A stretch of 38,240 nt of DNA. Source: Martensiomyces pterosporus (lineage: Eukaryota > Kickxellomycota > Kickxellomycetes > Kickxellales > Kickxellaceae). The notes under the pieces were generated by a model. It saw only the letters and a list, made by a program, of their open reading frames with translations, was not told the DNA's origin and made no database searches. Location of the stretch: NCBI GenBank assembly GCA_025201845.1, contig MU604060.1, positions 2,875 to 41,114 of the forward strand. Reading direction: 5' to 3'. How positions within the stretch are numbered: position 1 is the stretch's first letter; every line of letters begins with the position of its first letter. A program made the position numbers and the translations under genes. Positions 28,385-37,718 of the stretch are shown here, one piece after another.

Positions 28385-28992
28385 CAAGCGAATGTGCGTG
28401 CGCTTTTGCGCCCCAGATATCCACCAAAAGTCGCCCTCCTTTGGACAAAAAGAAACAAAAAGTACAGAACCGATAGGGGAAAAAAAAAGTGAGAAGGGAA
28501 TAGATCTGACCGTTGTATGTATAACGAGCAAGGGCAAAAGGGGGCAATAGAAAGGCTGTCGGCAGGCTGTGTAAGGTGGGAAGCAAACAAGAGAGAAAGA
28601 GCAAAGCGGGCAGACTTCCACGCTCGGCTTTGACTCTGGGCGTCCCTTCCCTGCGTCCCTTCCCTCGCCTGCCTCCTGGCCGACATGATTGGCCGGCATA
28701 CAGCCGCCAAATCGGGCAGCATACACACGCCCACTTCGACTGGGGCTGCCAGAGCAGCGGGAGCAGCGGTCTCGTGACGTCACGCCGACTATTCAGCCTG
28801 GGGTTCTGGAGCCAGGAGAGCGCCAAACCTCGCACATAGGGCAGGGCGCATTGTTACCATTCCGCATTAATTGAATTCCATTGTTCGGCACTTGCATGTG
28901 AAAGCCGCGCACTGCCATTGTATCTGTGTGCAAAAGGGAGCCAAAAGCTGGCTTTGTGAGTGCCAGCAAGCGCAAGCAAGCAGCTAGCACGA
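28385..28992. other. Intergenic region, promoter of the DysF gene
   Basis: Lies between the DysF start and the Elp3 stop. It contains a perfect CRE palindrome (28775-28782) and an A-rich run near 28480-28495. No gene is supported; the overlapping - strand frames are unlike any family. Confidence 0.5.
28775..28782. promoter_or_regulatory. CRE-type palindrome TGACGTCA
   Basis: A perfect 8-bp site of the ATF/CREB bZIP class (fungal Atf1/Sko1 targets), about 390 bp upstream of the DysF-gene ATG. By chance it occurs about once per 65 kb, so it is suggestive only. Confidence 0.4.
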
Positions 28993-30642
28993 CTAAACAA
29001 GCATCTTGGACATGTACGGGCCATCCAGCTCGAACCCCAGCTTGCGGTAGTAGTGGCGGGTGCCGACTCCGCTGATGACAGCAAGCTTGACCGAGCCGTG
29101 CTCGTCGCGCGCAATCCGCTCGGCCTCCTCCATCAGCAGCGTGCCGAACCCCTGGTGCTGGAACTTTTTGGGGTCGCGCGAATGCACAGGGACCACGCTT
29201 CCGTACACGTGCAGCTCCCTGACGATCGAGCACTGGCCAACCCCCGTGAGCTCGGGTCTGAATGTCTCTGGCGAGCACTTGCGCAGCCGCAAAAGCCCAA
29301 TAAGGATGTCCTGGTCAGGGTCCTCGTACGACAAAAACGTCTCCCATCCGCCGTTCGCCGTGTAGTCGCGCCGGATAAGCTCGATCTGGTCGGGCTGCAC
29401 CTTTGTGTGGATGTCCACGATTCCCACCTCTCTCGTCCGCACGTCTCTGCACTGCGTGCCCAGGTCCTTCATCCGCTGCAGCGCCAGCTCGCGCAAGTTG
29501 CCGTGCTCCACGCCAGACGTCACCAGTGGCATAGGAATGTCGCGCTGCACACGGTAAACGCGGGTCCACGGTGGCACCAGCGCCAGGATCCGTGCCACAA
29601 GGTCGACGAGCGCATTGGGCGTGTAGTTCTTGTACCGCCCCGTGCGCCAGAGCTCGTACAGCCCTGTGCCGCGAATCACCAGCGTCGGGTAGATCTTGAG
29701 CCCATCTGAGCGGAAGAGCGGGTTCTCAAAGTACTCCTTGAACTGCTCGATATCGCGCTCCATGCCGACATTCGGCAAGTCGGGCATCATGTGCGCCACA
29801 ACCTTGTACCCGGCATCCTTGGCTAGCTGGAACGACTCGCACACAGCACGCACAGTATGGCCGCGGTTCGTGTCCCTGGCCACATCCTCGTACACGCTCT
29901 GCACGCCAAGCTCGAGCCTGGTGCATCCGTACCGGAGCATATGGCTGAGGTGCGGCTTCAGTGCAGCATCGGGCCGCGTCTCGATCGTGATTCCGATGCA
30001 CTTTGTCTCGCTCTGCTCTGACATCCTCACAGCCTCGTCCACATCGTTGCTGCGATGGCCCGAGAGCGCGTCGTGCAGGTTCATGATAAACCAGTTGCGG
30101 TAGCTCTCCGGCAGCGACATGAACGTGCCGCCCATGATGATAAACTCCACCTTGTCGACGCTGTGCCCAAGGGACTTTAGCTGATCCACGCGGCTCCTTG
30201 CCTGCTCGTACGGGTCGTAGCGAGCACGAATGGCGCGCATGCTCGTGGGCTCGTAGCCGGTGTACGACTGCGTCGAGTACTCGAAATCAGAGTCCGGCCC
30301 GCCGGGGCAGTAAACGCAAATGTTCCCCGTCATGGCGATGTGTGGGCACCGGTGCGGCTTGCACATCACTGCCACTACGGCGATTCCCGAAGCTGTGCGG
30401 ATGGGCTTTGCCTTGAGCTTTGGCAGCAGAAACTTTTTGTACTGCTCGGGGATGGCCGCAATAATGTCCACCAATCTGGGCTGCGACGACAGCTTGTTGG
30501 CCCGCGAGTATTTGGCCTTTATGACGTTCAGGTTGACTGACTGGCCGGCGTCGTGAGCCTCGACCAGCTCAGCCACGATTTCTGCGCATGTTTTGACCAG
30601 TCGCTCGGCATGCGACTGCTGCTGGCCCTTCTTTGTTGACAT
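28993..30642 (-). CDS. ELP3: Elongator subunit Elp3, tRNA uridine-34 acetyltransferase
   Basis: A 549-residue single exon, matching the family's 547-557. Elp3 is the catalytic subunit of Elongator. It uses a radical-SAM domain and an acetyl-CoA-binding GNAT domain to start cm5U/mcm5U formation on wobble uridine of tRNAs. The Fe-S cysteines are seen as Cys99, Cys109 and Cys112 (C-x9-C-x2-C) within '[20 protein letters not shown]'. Further core motifs are '[13 protein letters not shown]', 'GITIETRPD', 'RLELGVQS', 'MPDLPNVG' and '[14 protein letters not shown]'. The C-terminal GNAT domain has '[16 protein letters not shown]' and '[16 protein letters not shown]'. The ATG at 30642 (MSTKKGQQQ) matches known N-termini. 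The gene is divergent from the FHIP gene. Confidence 0.98.
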   Translation of the reverse strand: MSTKKGQQQSHAERLVKTCAEIVAELVEAHDAGQSVNLNVIKAKYSRANKLSSQPRLVDIIAAIPEQYKKFLLPKLKAKPIRTASGIAVVAVMCKPHRCPHIAMTGNICVYCPGGPDSDFEYSTQSYTGYEPTSMRAIRARYDPYEQARSRVDQLKSLGHSVDKVEFIIMGGTFMSLPESYRNWFIMNLHDALSGHRSNDVDEAVRMSEQSETKCIGITIETRPDAALKPHLSHMLRYGCTRLELGVQSVYEDVARDTNRGHTVRAVCESFQLAKDAGYKVVAHMMPDLPNVGMERDIEQFKEYFENPLFRSDGLKIYPTLVIRGTGLYELWRTGRYKNYTPNALVDLVARILALVPPWTRVYRVQRDIPMPLVTSGVEHGNLRELALQRMKDLGTQCRDVRTREVGIVDIHTKVQPDQIELIRRDYTANGGWETFLSYEDPDQDILIGLLRLRKCSPETFRPELTGVGQCSIVRELHVYGSVVPVHSRDPKKFQHQGFGTLLMEEAERIARDEHGSVKLAVISGVGTRHYYRKLGFELDGPYMSKMLV

Positions 30643-31138
30643 AGTTCCTTGGCTGCTTTGCAGGCGCACTGGCGATGGTGGTAGCGATAGTGCTTTGAAT
30701 GCAAATATAAAGAATAGTGTGTGGGAAAAGACAACACGGAAAAAGGAGGGAAATGAGAGCAGAAAAAAAAAAGAGAACCAGAAGTGGCCACTGCAATTTT
30801 TCTCGGTGCCAGCCCCTGGCGACTCGGCTCGCTGCTCATGTTTGTCCGTCTGGTGCATTCTTGTTTACTGTTGGCTGAAACAAAGGCGCTGCTCGCCAAA
30901 CAAGCACCAGCTAGCAAACATGAAGGGCGGTCTGGGAGTAGTACTGGCTGCCAGCCCCTCCTTGCTCCCTTCACTTCCTATTTGACGCCTCTGTTTCTCG
31001 TTATACACCTAGACCAGCAGACACCTTGTAAAACCATTTAATACCACCCCTCATCAATCCAGCAGCAGCAGGCAGGCACTCTCTTCTCTGCATTTGGCAC
31101 TGTATTTCAACTTTTTCGTTTTGTAGCCGCTGCAGCAG
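30643..31138. other. Divergent promoter between ELP3 and the FHIP gene
   Basis: 496 bp shared by two oppositely transcribed genes. Pyrimidine-rich leader sequence lies before the FHIP ATG (about 31075-31125), and a purine-rich run at 30735-30780 is its counterpart on the ELP3 side. No gene is seen. Confidence 0.6.
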
Positions 31139-34100
31139 ATGCAAGGAAATCACAGCACCTACGGGCGCTCGTTCCAGACACCCAGCTTCAGGGGCAACGC
31201 AAATGGTGGCAGGCAGTATGGCACTTATAGTGGCGGCGGCGGCGGTGTCAGCCGGCGTTCAGGTAACCAGCGAGGCACAGTTACTGGCCCAGGAAGCGTG
31301 TTTGGCAAGTTTCGCTCGTTTGTAGAGAACGTGGCTGATGCGTTCGACGCCCCGCAGCCCACAAGGAAGGACAGGCTGCTGGACCACTGGACACGCATTC
31401 AGGAGTACTACACGCCGCAGAACCAGGACGACTTGCGCAAGCTCGATGTCACGGACACCACAATCCCGCACCACATGGAGTCGGCGCTCAGACTGCTTGC
31501 CCAGGAGATGCTCGAGACGGCTGCTTCCGACGAGGCAATGCCGGGTGCTGATAGCGGGGCGTCGCCGGAGAGGGATCAGCTGGTGCAGCCGCTGGAATTT
31601 GGTCCCTGTGTCGAGTACCTGCTGCAGTACCATGTGCTGAACGACTTGGTCGATTTTGCGGATGCCGATATGCCCCGGGGCATTAGAAAGTATGTGCTGA
31701 GGTTCTTTGGCATCTTTATCGAGGGCATTCCTTTGGGGCTTTTGCCTGAGAGCGCCATCCGACTCCCTCTCGTGGCCATCATGCGCCAGTGCCACCACGT
31801 TATCCAGAGCAGCCCAACGACTCTTATTAACCCGATGCGCCGCCAAGAGCCCATGGCTGGAACGAGCACAGCAGGCACTGCTAGCTCAGCACAGGCCAGA
31901 ACGGCGGCAGGCGCCACCACGGCGTCAGACACCCAAGTAGGCGCGAACAAGAGGAAAGGCGGTGCTGGGTCTATGGCCTACAGGCTCGGACAAGGGTACC
32001 ACAGCATCCAGAACGACAAGACGGCAGTTATTCTGTGCCACGACTTGCTCAAGCTCGTCGTCACGCTGTTCACCCGCCTACGCGAGCACTCCAACATGGT
32101 GTACCTGTTTTTCGACTGGGGCAGCGAGTGGCAGACTGCTCGGTCGAGCGATCTGGCCGTAGCGTCTCTGCGCACTGCCACTTCCGAATACATGGAGCAG
32201 TCAGCGAGGGGCCACGAGATGTTCATCATGCACATTATTGTCGAGTACCTCCTGGCTCCCGGGCTCACGGGTCAGCTCGCCCGCGAAGCCCTGGTCCTTG
32301 TGGTGCAGGTCCTGCTGGCCCCCAAGGACAAGGACAGGTACTTGGACTTTTTGCTTGACCATGCACGCATCGTCGAGCTGCTTGTCGAGCATATTGGATA
32401 CCTGCATTCGCAGATGCCGGTGTACCGGCCAATGCCACGCACGCCCAACTCGCAGCTCTTCCGCACAGAGTACAATGGCGGCCGCCGCATGCAGCCGCTG
32501 ATGCGCAGGATGAACCCGCAGGCGTCGCAGTCCCGCGAGCGGTTCGACTTTAAGCCACACCTGCAAAGCCTGCTCGACCATGAGGGCTTGCTCAAATCAG
32601 TGGCCAATCGCGACCAGCGTGAGTCCGAGATTCTAGTTTCGGCTAGGAGAATCTTGGAACACGTCGATGCGTTCTTTATCTGCTGGGAGCTGCTTGACGA
32701 GATCGCCATGGTTGGTAGGTCGGATGCGCGGCTGGTGGCGGCAGTGCAGAGCCAGCTGTCAAATGGCTTTTTGCGCACGCATATCGAGCCCGCGCTGCTG
32801 GCCAACATGGCATCGATGAACCAGGCCAACACTACGGTGTCATACGTGACGGACCTGATCAATGTGACGCATAGCTCCGATGTTCTGGACGCCCTGTTCA
32901 TGGTCATTCTGGGCCCCGACCTGTCGCCCGAGCGCCCACCGCAGACGCGGCCCAGATCACCGTCGATACTGTCGAAGGAGGACCAGGAGCTGCTGGACTC
33001 GATCGAGGATGAGTCTCTGCGTGCTGAAGCAGCCGCGCTGCTGCTGCCTCCTGGCTTTGACTTGTCGGCGATCAGCGGAGCCAAGGGCGGCGGGTCATCG
33101 GAGAAGCCTGCGGGTTCCGAGTCCAACCCACTGAGAGCGACGCTCATTTCGTGGATGACGCTTGTGGACAACACGCACCTGTCGCTCAACACACTGCGCA
33201 TGTTTGACAGCATTCTCTCAACAATGAACCAGTTTGCCTACACGAGCTTGGCGTTGCGCAACTTCCTCGATGAGGCTGTGGCTGCTGCCACGACAAGCAG
33301 TGGGCGCAGAGGCTCCATTGGCAGCGATGATGAGCAGCCGTTAGCAGCTTTTGCGGGTCACATGCCGCATGAGAGCAGCAGTGGCTTGGGGTCATTCTAC
33401 TCTGGCCCGGCCATTGGACTCGGGATGTCGGTGGCAATGGACCAAGAGCTCGTGCGCGCTGTTGTCGAGCGCTATCTGGATGCTAGCCCAAGCAACATCT
33501 CCAACTCCATGCCCGAGATTGTCGTTGCGGCGGCCATGCGTATAGATGCGCCAGCCAGGCCTGGGAACAACGGCAGCTCACCAGATGGCAAGCCAGACGA
33601 CCCCAATAGCGACAGCCATGTTGCAATGTTTTCGGACCAGCAGCTGGAGGCGCCCAGGAACTTCCAGAACATGCGCAGTCTGATCATGCGCGAGGCCGAG
33701 GGCTGCGACGAATACGTGCAGGACTGCTTGAAGCGGCTGCGGTTTAACCAAGAGTACATCTCAAAGTGCTGGCAGAACAAGGAGCGGTTTATACGCAACC
33801 AATCGTCGGGTCTCATCAGCAACAGCACCAGCTCTCGGTCTCGATCTACGAGCACTGCCCAGCCTGAAGGGCACGGTGCCAGTGGCCAAGAGAATGTGCT
33901 TGACGACAGCAGTGGGCCCGAGGGCATCAATCGCCAGATCGACAACTCGCTGGCGACCTTCTATCCAGGCGGGTTCCTGGCTTCGCTCGTCAAGCAGTTC
34001 TCGCTTGTGGTCAAGCGCCACATGGCGTATAACCTCATGCTTACGTCGATGGTCAACAAGCTCGTGTGTGTTGCAGACCCAGCCCTGTGCGCCTACTTGT

Positions 34101-35386
34101 TCCTGGCTAACAGCGCAACAGTTCCTAAGCTCACTATCAGCACTACCGGGCCGGACGGCAGTGACAGCGGACACGGCTCGCAAAAATCGTCGCTGTACAT
34201 GTACGACGCATTTGTCAGTGCCTCGGCTGAAGCGTATGTGAAGTCGGAGAGAGTTCCTCGGTTCTCCGCGCGGCTGGCTAGACAGCATCGGGAGGGTGTG
34301 GAAACAGCCGTGCGCGTCGGCGCAGCACAGCCTGTCCTTAACCCACACCCAGATGCGAAGCCACCCGCTAGCCAGCAGCAGCAACTGACGCCGCCAGCGA
34401 GCACCATCAGACCCACGGTTGTTAACGCTCTGCCTGATACGAAGATCACGTCTGGACGGAGCTATGCGGTTGCTGCTGCTGCCACTGCTGCGCAAGGCGC
34501 CCCCAATGGACAGCCGCCTAGATCAGAGTCTGCCGAGGATGAGCAAGATAACATGCCTCTGGCGTTGCTCGCACAAACGCCAAGCAAAAACAATGCATCT
34601 GCCGACGACAGCAGTGCAATGGACGTCGACACGCCGGCTTCCAAGCCAGCAGCGGCGAAGCAAAAGGACACCGCCAACCTGCGCCAAGTAGCCGCCTTCC
34701 TGGGCACTCCGATCAAGCGGTTTGTGCACGGATTTATCGTACTGGACGAATTTGGCAAGGAGATGGCAGCCACTGCGCTTGCCCTCCACACACTTGAGCT
34801 TGACCGCGCGATGGATCGGGTGATGCGCGCCAATGCACTTGGCTCGGCGTTTGCGAGCGATCCCAGCCAGGAAGAGTATGCTGACTTGCTCGAGTACTAC
34901 GACCCAGAGGAACCAGCGTACAAGCGAGCGGCAGCAGTCAAGGAGTCGCTGCGCATGGGTTACTCGGTCATTGATCTCAGCTCCGGTGCATCCAAGGGTG
35001 CAGCGCACTCTACATCTACAGCACCTGCTGGTGGTGCCGGTGGCGAGGGTGCTACTGCCCTGCAGCCTACATCGCCCACACGGGTGGTCAAGAGTAATGG
35101 ATCTGGCGTAAAGAAACACCACAGGCGTGGGTCGGCGAGCACGCGCAAGAACGGGCATCGTAAATCGTCTGCATCGACTGCTGGCGTCAACACTGTGGCA
35201 GCAGCCATTGCAGCAATGGCCCAACCAACCGAACCCGAAAAGGGCAGTGCCAGCGGCAATGTCCCGACAGCTGCCTCGCAGTCGCCCAAATCGCCGCATT
35301 CTTCTGTCTCAAGAAAGCAGAGCAGCAGCTCTAGACGCCGCAGTCGGAGGAAGTCATCGAAGGGTGCACAGCAGATTCAAGACTAA
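31139..35386 (+). CDS. FHIP-family protein (FTS and Hook-interacting, RAI16-like)
   Basis: A single exon of 1415 residues. The RAI16/FHIP region starts near residue 65 ('FGKFRSFVENVADAF', 'DRLLDHWTRIQEYY'). It continues with the family core 'GPCVEYLLQYHVLNDLVDFA', 'PRGIRKYVLRFFGIFIEG' and 'PLVAIMRQC', then 'LLKLVVTLFTRLREHSNM', 'HIIVEYLL', and a later 'LFMVILGPD' and 'LVDNTHLSLNTLRMFDSIL'. FHIP proteins join FTS and Hook to couple early endosomes to dynein; Aspergillus FhipA is the fungal example. The protein is longer than animal FHIPs (about 970) owing to Ser/Thr-rich insertions and a basic Ser/Arg/Lys-rich tail (last 90 residues). The ATG at 31139 is the first in frame after a stop and a pyrimidine leader. 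Confidence 0.9.
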   Translation: MQGNHSTYGRSFQTPSFRGNANGGRQYGTYSGGGGGVSRRSGNQRGTVTGPGSVFGKFRSFVENVADAFDAPQPTRKDRLLDHWTRIQEYYTPQNQDDLRKLDVTDTTIPHHMESALRLLAQEMLETAASDEAMPGADSGASPERDQLVQPLEFGPCVEYLLQYHVLNDLVDFADADMPRGIRKYVLRFFGIFIEGIPLGLLPESAIRLPLVAIMRQCHHVIQSSPTTLINPMRRQEPMAGTSTAGTASSAQARTAAGATTASDTQVGANKRKGGAGSMAYRLGQGYHSIQNDKTAVILCHDLLKLVVTLFTRLREHSNMVYLFFDWGSEWQTARSSDLAVASLRTATSEYMEQSARGHEMFIMHIIVEYLLAPGLTGQLAREALVLVVQVLLAPKDKDRYLDFLLDHARIVELLVEHIGYLHSQMPVYRPMPRTPNSQLFRTEYNGGRRMQPLMRRMNPQASQSRERFDFKPHLQSLLDHEGLLKSVANRDQRESEILVSARRILEHVDAFFICWELLDEIAMVGRSDARLVAAVQSQLSNGFLRTHIEPALLANMASMNQANTTVSYVTDLINVTHSSDVLDALFMVILGPDLSPERPPQTRPRSPSILSKEDQELLDSIEDESLRAEAAALLLPPGFDLSAISGAKGGGSSEKPAGSESNPLRATLISWMTLVDNTHLSLNTLRMFDSILSTMNQFAYTSLALRNFLDEAVAAATTSSGRRGSIGSDDEQPLAAFAGHMPHESSSGLGSFYSGPAIGLGMSVAMDQELVRAVVERYLDASPSNISNSMPEIVVAAAMRIDAPARPGNNGSSPDGKPDDPNSDSHVAMFSDQQLEAPRNFQNMRSLIMREAEGCDEYVQDCLKRLRFNQEYISKCWQNKERFIRNQSSGLISNSTSSRSRSTSTAQPEGHGASGQENVLDDSSGPEGINRQIDNSLATFYPGGFLASLVKQFSLVVKRHMAYNLMLTSMVNKLVCVADPALCAYLFLANSATVPKLTISTTGPDGSDSGHGSQKSSLYMYDAFVSASAEAYVKSERVPRFSARLARQHREGVETAVRVGAAQPVLNPHPDAKPPASQQQQLTPPASTIRPTVVNALPDTKITSGRSYAVAAAATAAQGAPNGQPPRSESAEDEQDNMPLALLAQTPSKNNASADDSSAMDVDTPASKPAAAKQKDTANLRQVAAFLGTPIKRFVHGFIVLDEFGKEMAATALALHTLELDRAMDRVMRANALGSAFASDPSQEEYADLLEYYDPEEPAYKRAAAVKESLRMGYSVIDLSSGASKGAAHSTSTAPAGGAGGEGATALQPTSPTRVVKSNGSGVKKHHRRGSASTRKNGHRKSSASTAGVNTVAAAIAAMAQPTEPEKGSASGNVPTAASQSPKSPHSSVSRKQSSSSRRRSRRKSSKGAQQIQD

Positions 35387-35922
35387 CCAGGTAGCAAGCT
35401 TTATTATTACACGTTAAATGCATATTGTAAAGAAGCGCTGGTTGCGGCTCTCCTTTGAAGGGTGCATGCACTGTAAAACTAGCGAGTAGCCTTACGAGCA
35501 CACTAGTTGGGCGTTAACTAAGGCGGACACACTGCACTATGGTCGGCGACTGCCAACAACCATTTCATACGCGAGGAGGTTAGAAGGGGGTTAGAAGGGG
35601 GTCAGAAAGGGGGTAATATTTGAGAATAGAGATACAGAGGTTAGAAAGTAGTCGAGAAGGGGTGAGGCAGAGGCAAAAACGTGCCTTGTTGGCATGGCCT
35701 TCGCTGCAGTGCTGCCTGCGCAGCTGTTTATATTTTCATTTCAAAAGTTACACGTGACAACAGCCTTTGAAATATGTGATCAAGAGTGAATGGCATGTGA
35801 CCTGGAATGATTGGCCAAAAAAAGTTTTGGAGGCTATGCTGGTGGGAGTTGGGCTTGTGCTGCTATGGGACGTGGTGAAAAATGGTCATCAATTCAGCAG
35901 TCTTCAAACTAACTCGAATGTC
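35387..35922. other. Convergent 3' intergenic region
   Basis: Holds the 3' ends of the FHIP gene and of the arsenite methyltransferase gene. A G-rich repeated stretch at 35573-35664 is described separately. No gene is supported. Confidence 0.5.
35573..35664 (+). repeat. G-rich GTTAGAAGGGG-type direct repeats
   Basis: Two near-perfect GTTAGAAGGGG units and one GTCAGAAAGGGG follow each other at about 35579-35613, with further partial copies near 35638 and 35653. The G-runs are 4-5 nt. Confidence 0.75.
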
Positions 35923-37038
35923 CTATTTTGTCATGGGCTTGCTGCAACCAGAGGATGCGCTGGAGGAGGCGCCGCACAATGCAGCAAGAGTAGCCTTGGC
36001 CATCAGCGACTCGGTCGATTGAATGCTCATCTCAGCTTGACTTTCGCTACCAGTGGAACCAGCGGTAACCTCAAAGTACCCAGCCAGCCATGCACTAGTC
36101 AAAACTGCAGCAGTATTGCCGCTAACCTTGACAGGGACGCCCTTGGGGAATACATTGTTGACATCCAGCGCGTACTCATTCTCGCACCCCTCGATCGTCC
36201 CCAGATATGTGGCTGTCTGTCCCTGGTCCAGCTCCCGCTCTCCATCAGGCTGGGGTACCTTGAACAGGCGATACGTGATCGAGTAGAACTTTGTGTCTCC
36301 GACAAGCTTTTTGAGCTCCACATCATAAACGTCGATGTGGGAGATAGAGAGTACTCTGGGGCGCGCAAAGCCAATGTCAGAGGCAATTTGCTCAAATTCT
36401 TTGGAATACAAGGCACCAGCCAGGCCCTCACCTAGTAAAACGTCATGAGTACGCACAGAATCAGGTAGCTGGCTGTCGGCATAGATGTCGGAGAAGTGCA
36501 TCTCGCCGCCACTGCGCAGAGACTCGTAGACACCCTTCAGCACGCGAGGCTTGTCGGGAGACAAGTTGATGACGCAGTTGGAGATGCACACGTCGATGGA
36601 CTCTTTAGCGACACCAGTCTCTGCCAGCGATTCAATATAACCCGTAAGGAACTTGAGGTTTGGAGTATACCCGAGAGCCTGGCTGTAGGCGGCGATGCTT
36701 TCGCGTGCGGTTTGCAGTTGCTCGTCGGTCATGTCGACGCCCACCACGGAGCCTTGGGGACCTACCAGAGAGGCTGCTACGTAACAGTCCCGCCCGCTGC
36801 CTGAGCCTAGATCAAGCACTGACCTGCCTTGGATGCCCAAAGGAATGGGGTTGCCGCACCCGTAAAACTTGTCGGTGACGGCGTGAGGGATCCGCTTGAT
36901 GATGTCAAGGATCAGGGGGTGCGGCGCAGAGCCAGCAGTGCAGGCGCTGGTCTTAAGATCCTTGCTTGAGGCGAGCACCTTGCCGTAGTAGTCCTTAACT
37001 GAAGAGTAAACTGTAGAGGAATCGCCGAGAGTAGCCAT
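35923..37038 (-). CDS. Arsenite methyltransferase (AS3MT/ArsM family)
   Basis: A 371-residue SAM-dependent enzyme expected to methylate trivalent arsenic, a detoxification route. Family segments are in order: 'VKDYYGKVLASSKDLKTSAC', 'KFYGCGNPIP', the SAM motif 'VLDLGSGSGRDCYVAA', 'VGVDMTDEQL', 'ISNCVINLSPDKPRVL', 'GGEMHFSDIY', 'RTHDVLLGEGLAGALY', 'KFYSITYRLFK' and a C-terminal 'FPKGVPVKVSGNTAAVL'. The conserved cysteines Cys33, Cys61 and Cys155 are present (Cys85 too). The fourth, Cys206 of human AS3MT in 'GECLGGALY', is Gly205 here (codon 36424-36426). The ATG at 37038 matches family N-termini; an in-frame upstream extension is hydrophobic and overlaps the TATA box, so it is leader. Confidence 0.92.
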   Translation of the reverse strand: MATLGDSSTVYSSVKDYYGKVLASSKDLKTSACTAGSAPHPLILDIIKRIPHAVTDKFYGCGNPIPLGIQGRSVLDLGSGSGRDCYVAASLVGPQGSVVGVDMTDEQLQTARESIAAYSQALGYTPNLKFLTGYIESLAETGVAKESIDVCISNCVINLSPDKPRVLKGVYESLRSGGEMHFSDIYADSQLPDSVRTHDVLLGEGLAGALYSKEFEQIASDIGFARPRVLSISHIDVYDVELKKLVGDTKFYSITYRLFKVPQPDGERELDQGQTATYLGTIEGCENEYALDVNNVFPKGVPVKVSGNTAAVLTSAWLAGYFEVTAGSTGSESQAEMSIQSTESLMAKATLAALCGASSSASSGCSKPMTK

Positions 37039-37718
37039 TATAATAGCTGCAAGATTGTTGGTGGACAAGACAAACAAGAGAAAGCCAGCGCAGAGCAAGG
37101 AGACGAGTCCTTTATATTGCCACCAACGCCAGCCTTGGAGGAAAGGGCCAAGCTGCCTACATTCCTGATGGGCGATTGGTAATAATGCCGAGAACGGCAG
37201 TGGCCCGACAACCAAAATATACAGAAATTGGCCGAAAGTGAATGGATGAAGTGTTTATTGGCCAGTTTTCAACCCTCGAAGAGCAAAGATAAACAAGTTA
37301 AGGAATGGATGTGAGCCGCCGAGTACTTGCACTTCAACCCCCAGGAGGCAAGTGAGGTGCTGATGATGGAGCCGATGTATTTCCCAATAAACTTAACTAA
37401 GGGCCAAGAAACTAGAAGAGTCCCCATAGCGGGGTCAGCTAAGGAGCACAAGAAGCCATGTCGTTGGAGCGACACGAAACTAAGCAAACACATGCCGTCC
37501 GGGAGGGCCGGTGAATAAAATTACCTAGGCACTGGTGTGACTCCTTGTTGCCGGTCTTGCAACATGGACTTGCAAAACTCCTTGAACTCTAGACCGCGGT
37601 CGGCAAGGGTTCTTGGGAATCTTGGCACGCCATCTGCTGTGGTTGTCTGGAACCCCCTCTGCTGGTCGCGGCACATACTGTTGCGACGGGTGGCGGGTGG
37701 GATAGAGGAATGGAGATC
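37039..37718. other. Intergenic region between AS3MT gene and retroelement fragment
   Basis: Contains the AS3MT promoter and what is probably the 3' untranslated part of the retroelement at the right edge. A + strand frame at 37327-37518 shows no recognisable family. Confidence 0.45.
37111..37116 (-). promoter_or_regulatory. TATA box of the arsenite methyltransferase gene
   Basis: TATAAA on the - strand (within GCAATATAAAGG), 78 bp upstream of the ATG at 37038. Confidence 0.6.

Noticed and set aside
37039..37215. 59-residue N-terminal extension of the arsenite methyltransferase
   Set aside because: It covers the TATA box and has no counterpart in the family.
37327..37518. 63-codon + strand frame before the retroelement fragment
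   Set aside because: No recognisable similarity. It may be retroelement untranslated sequence read backwards.
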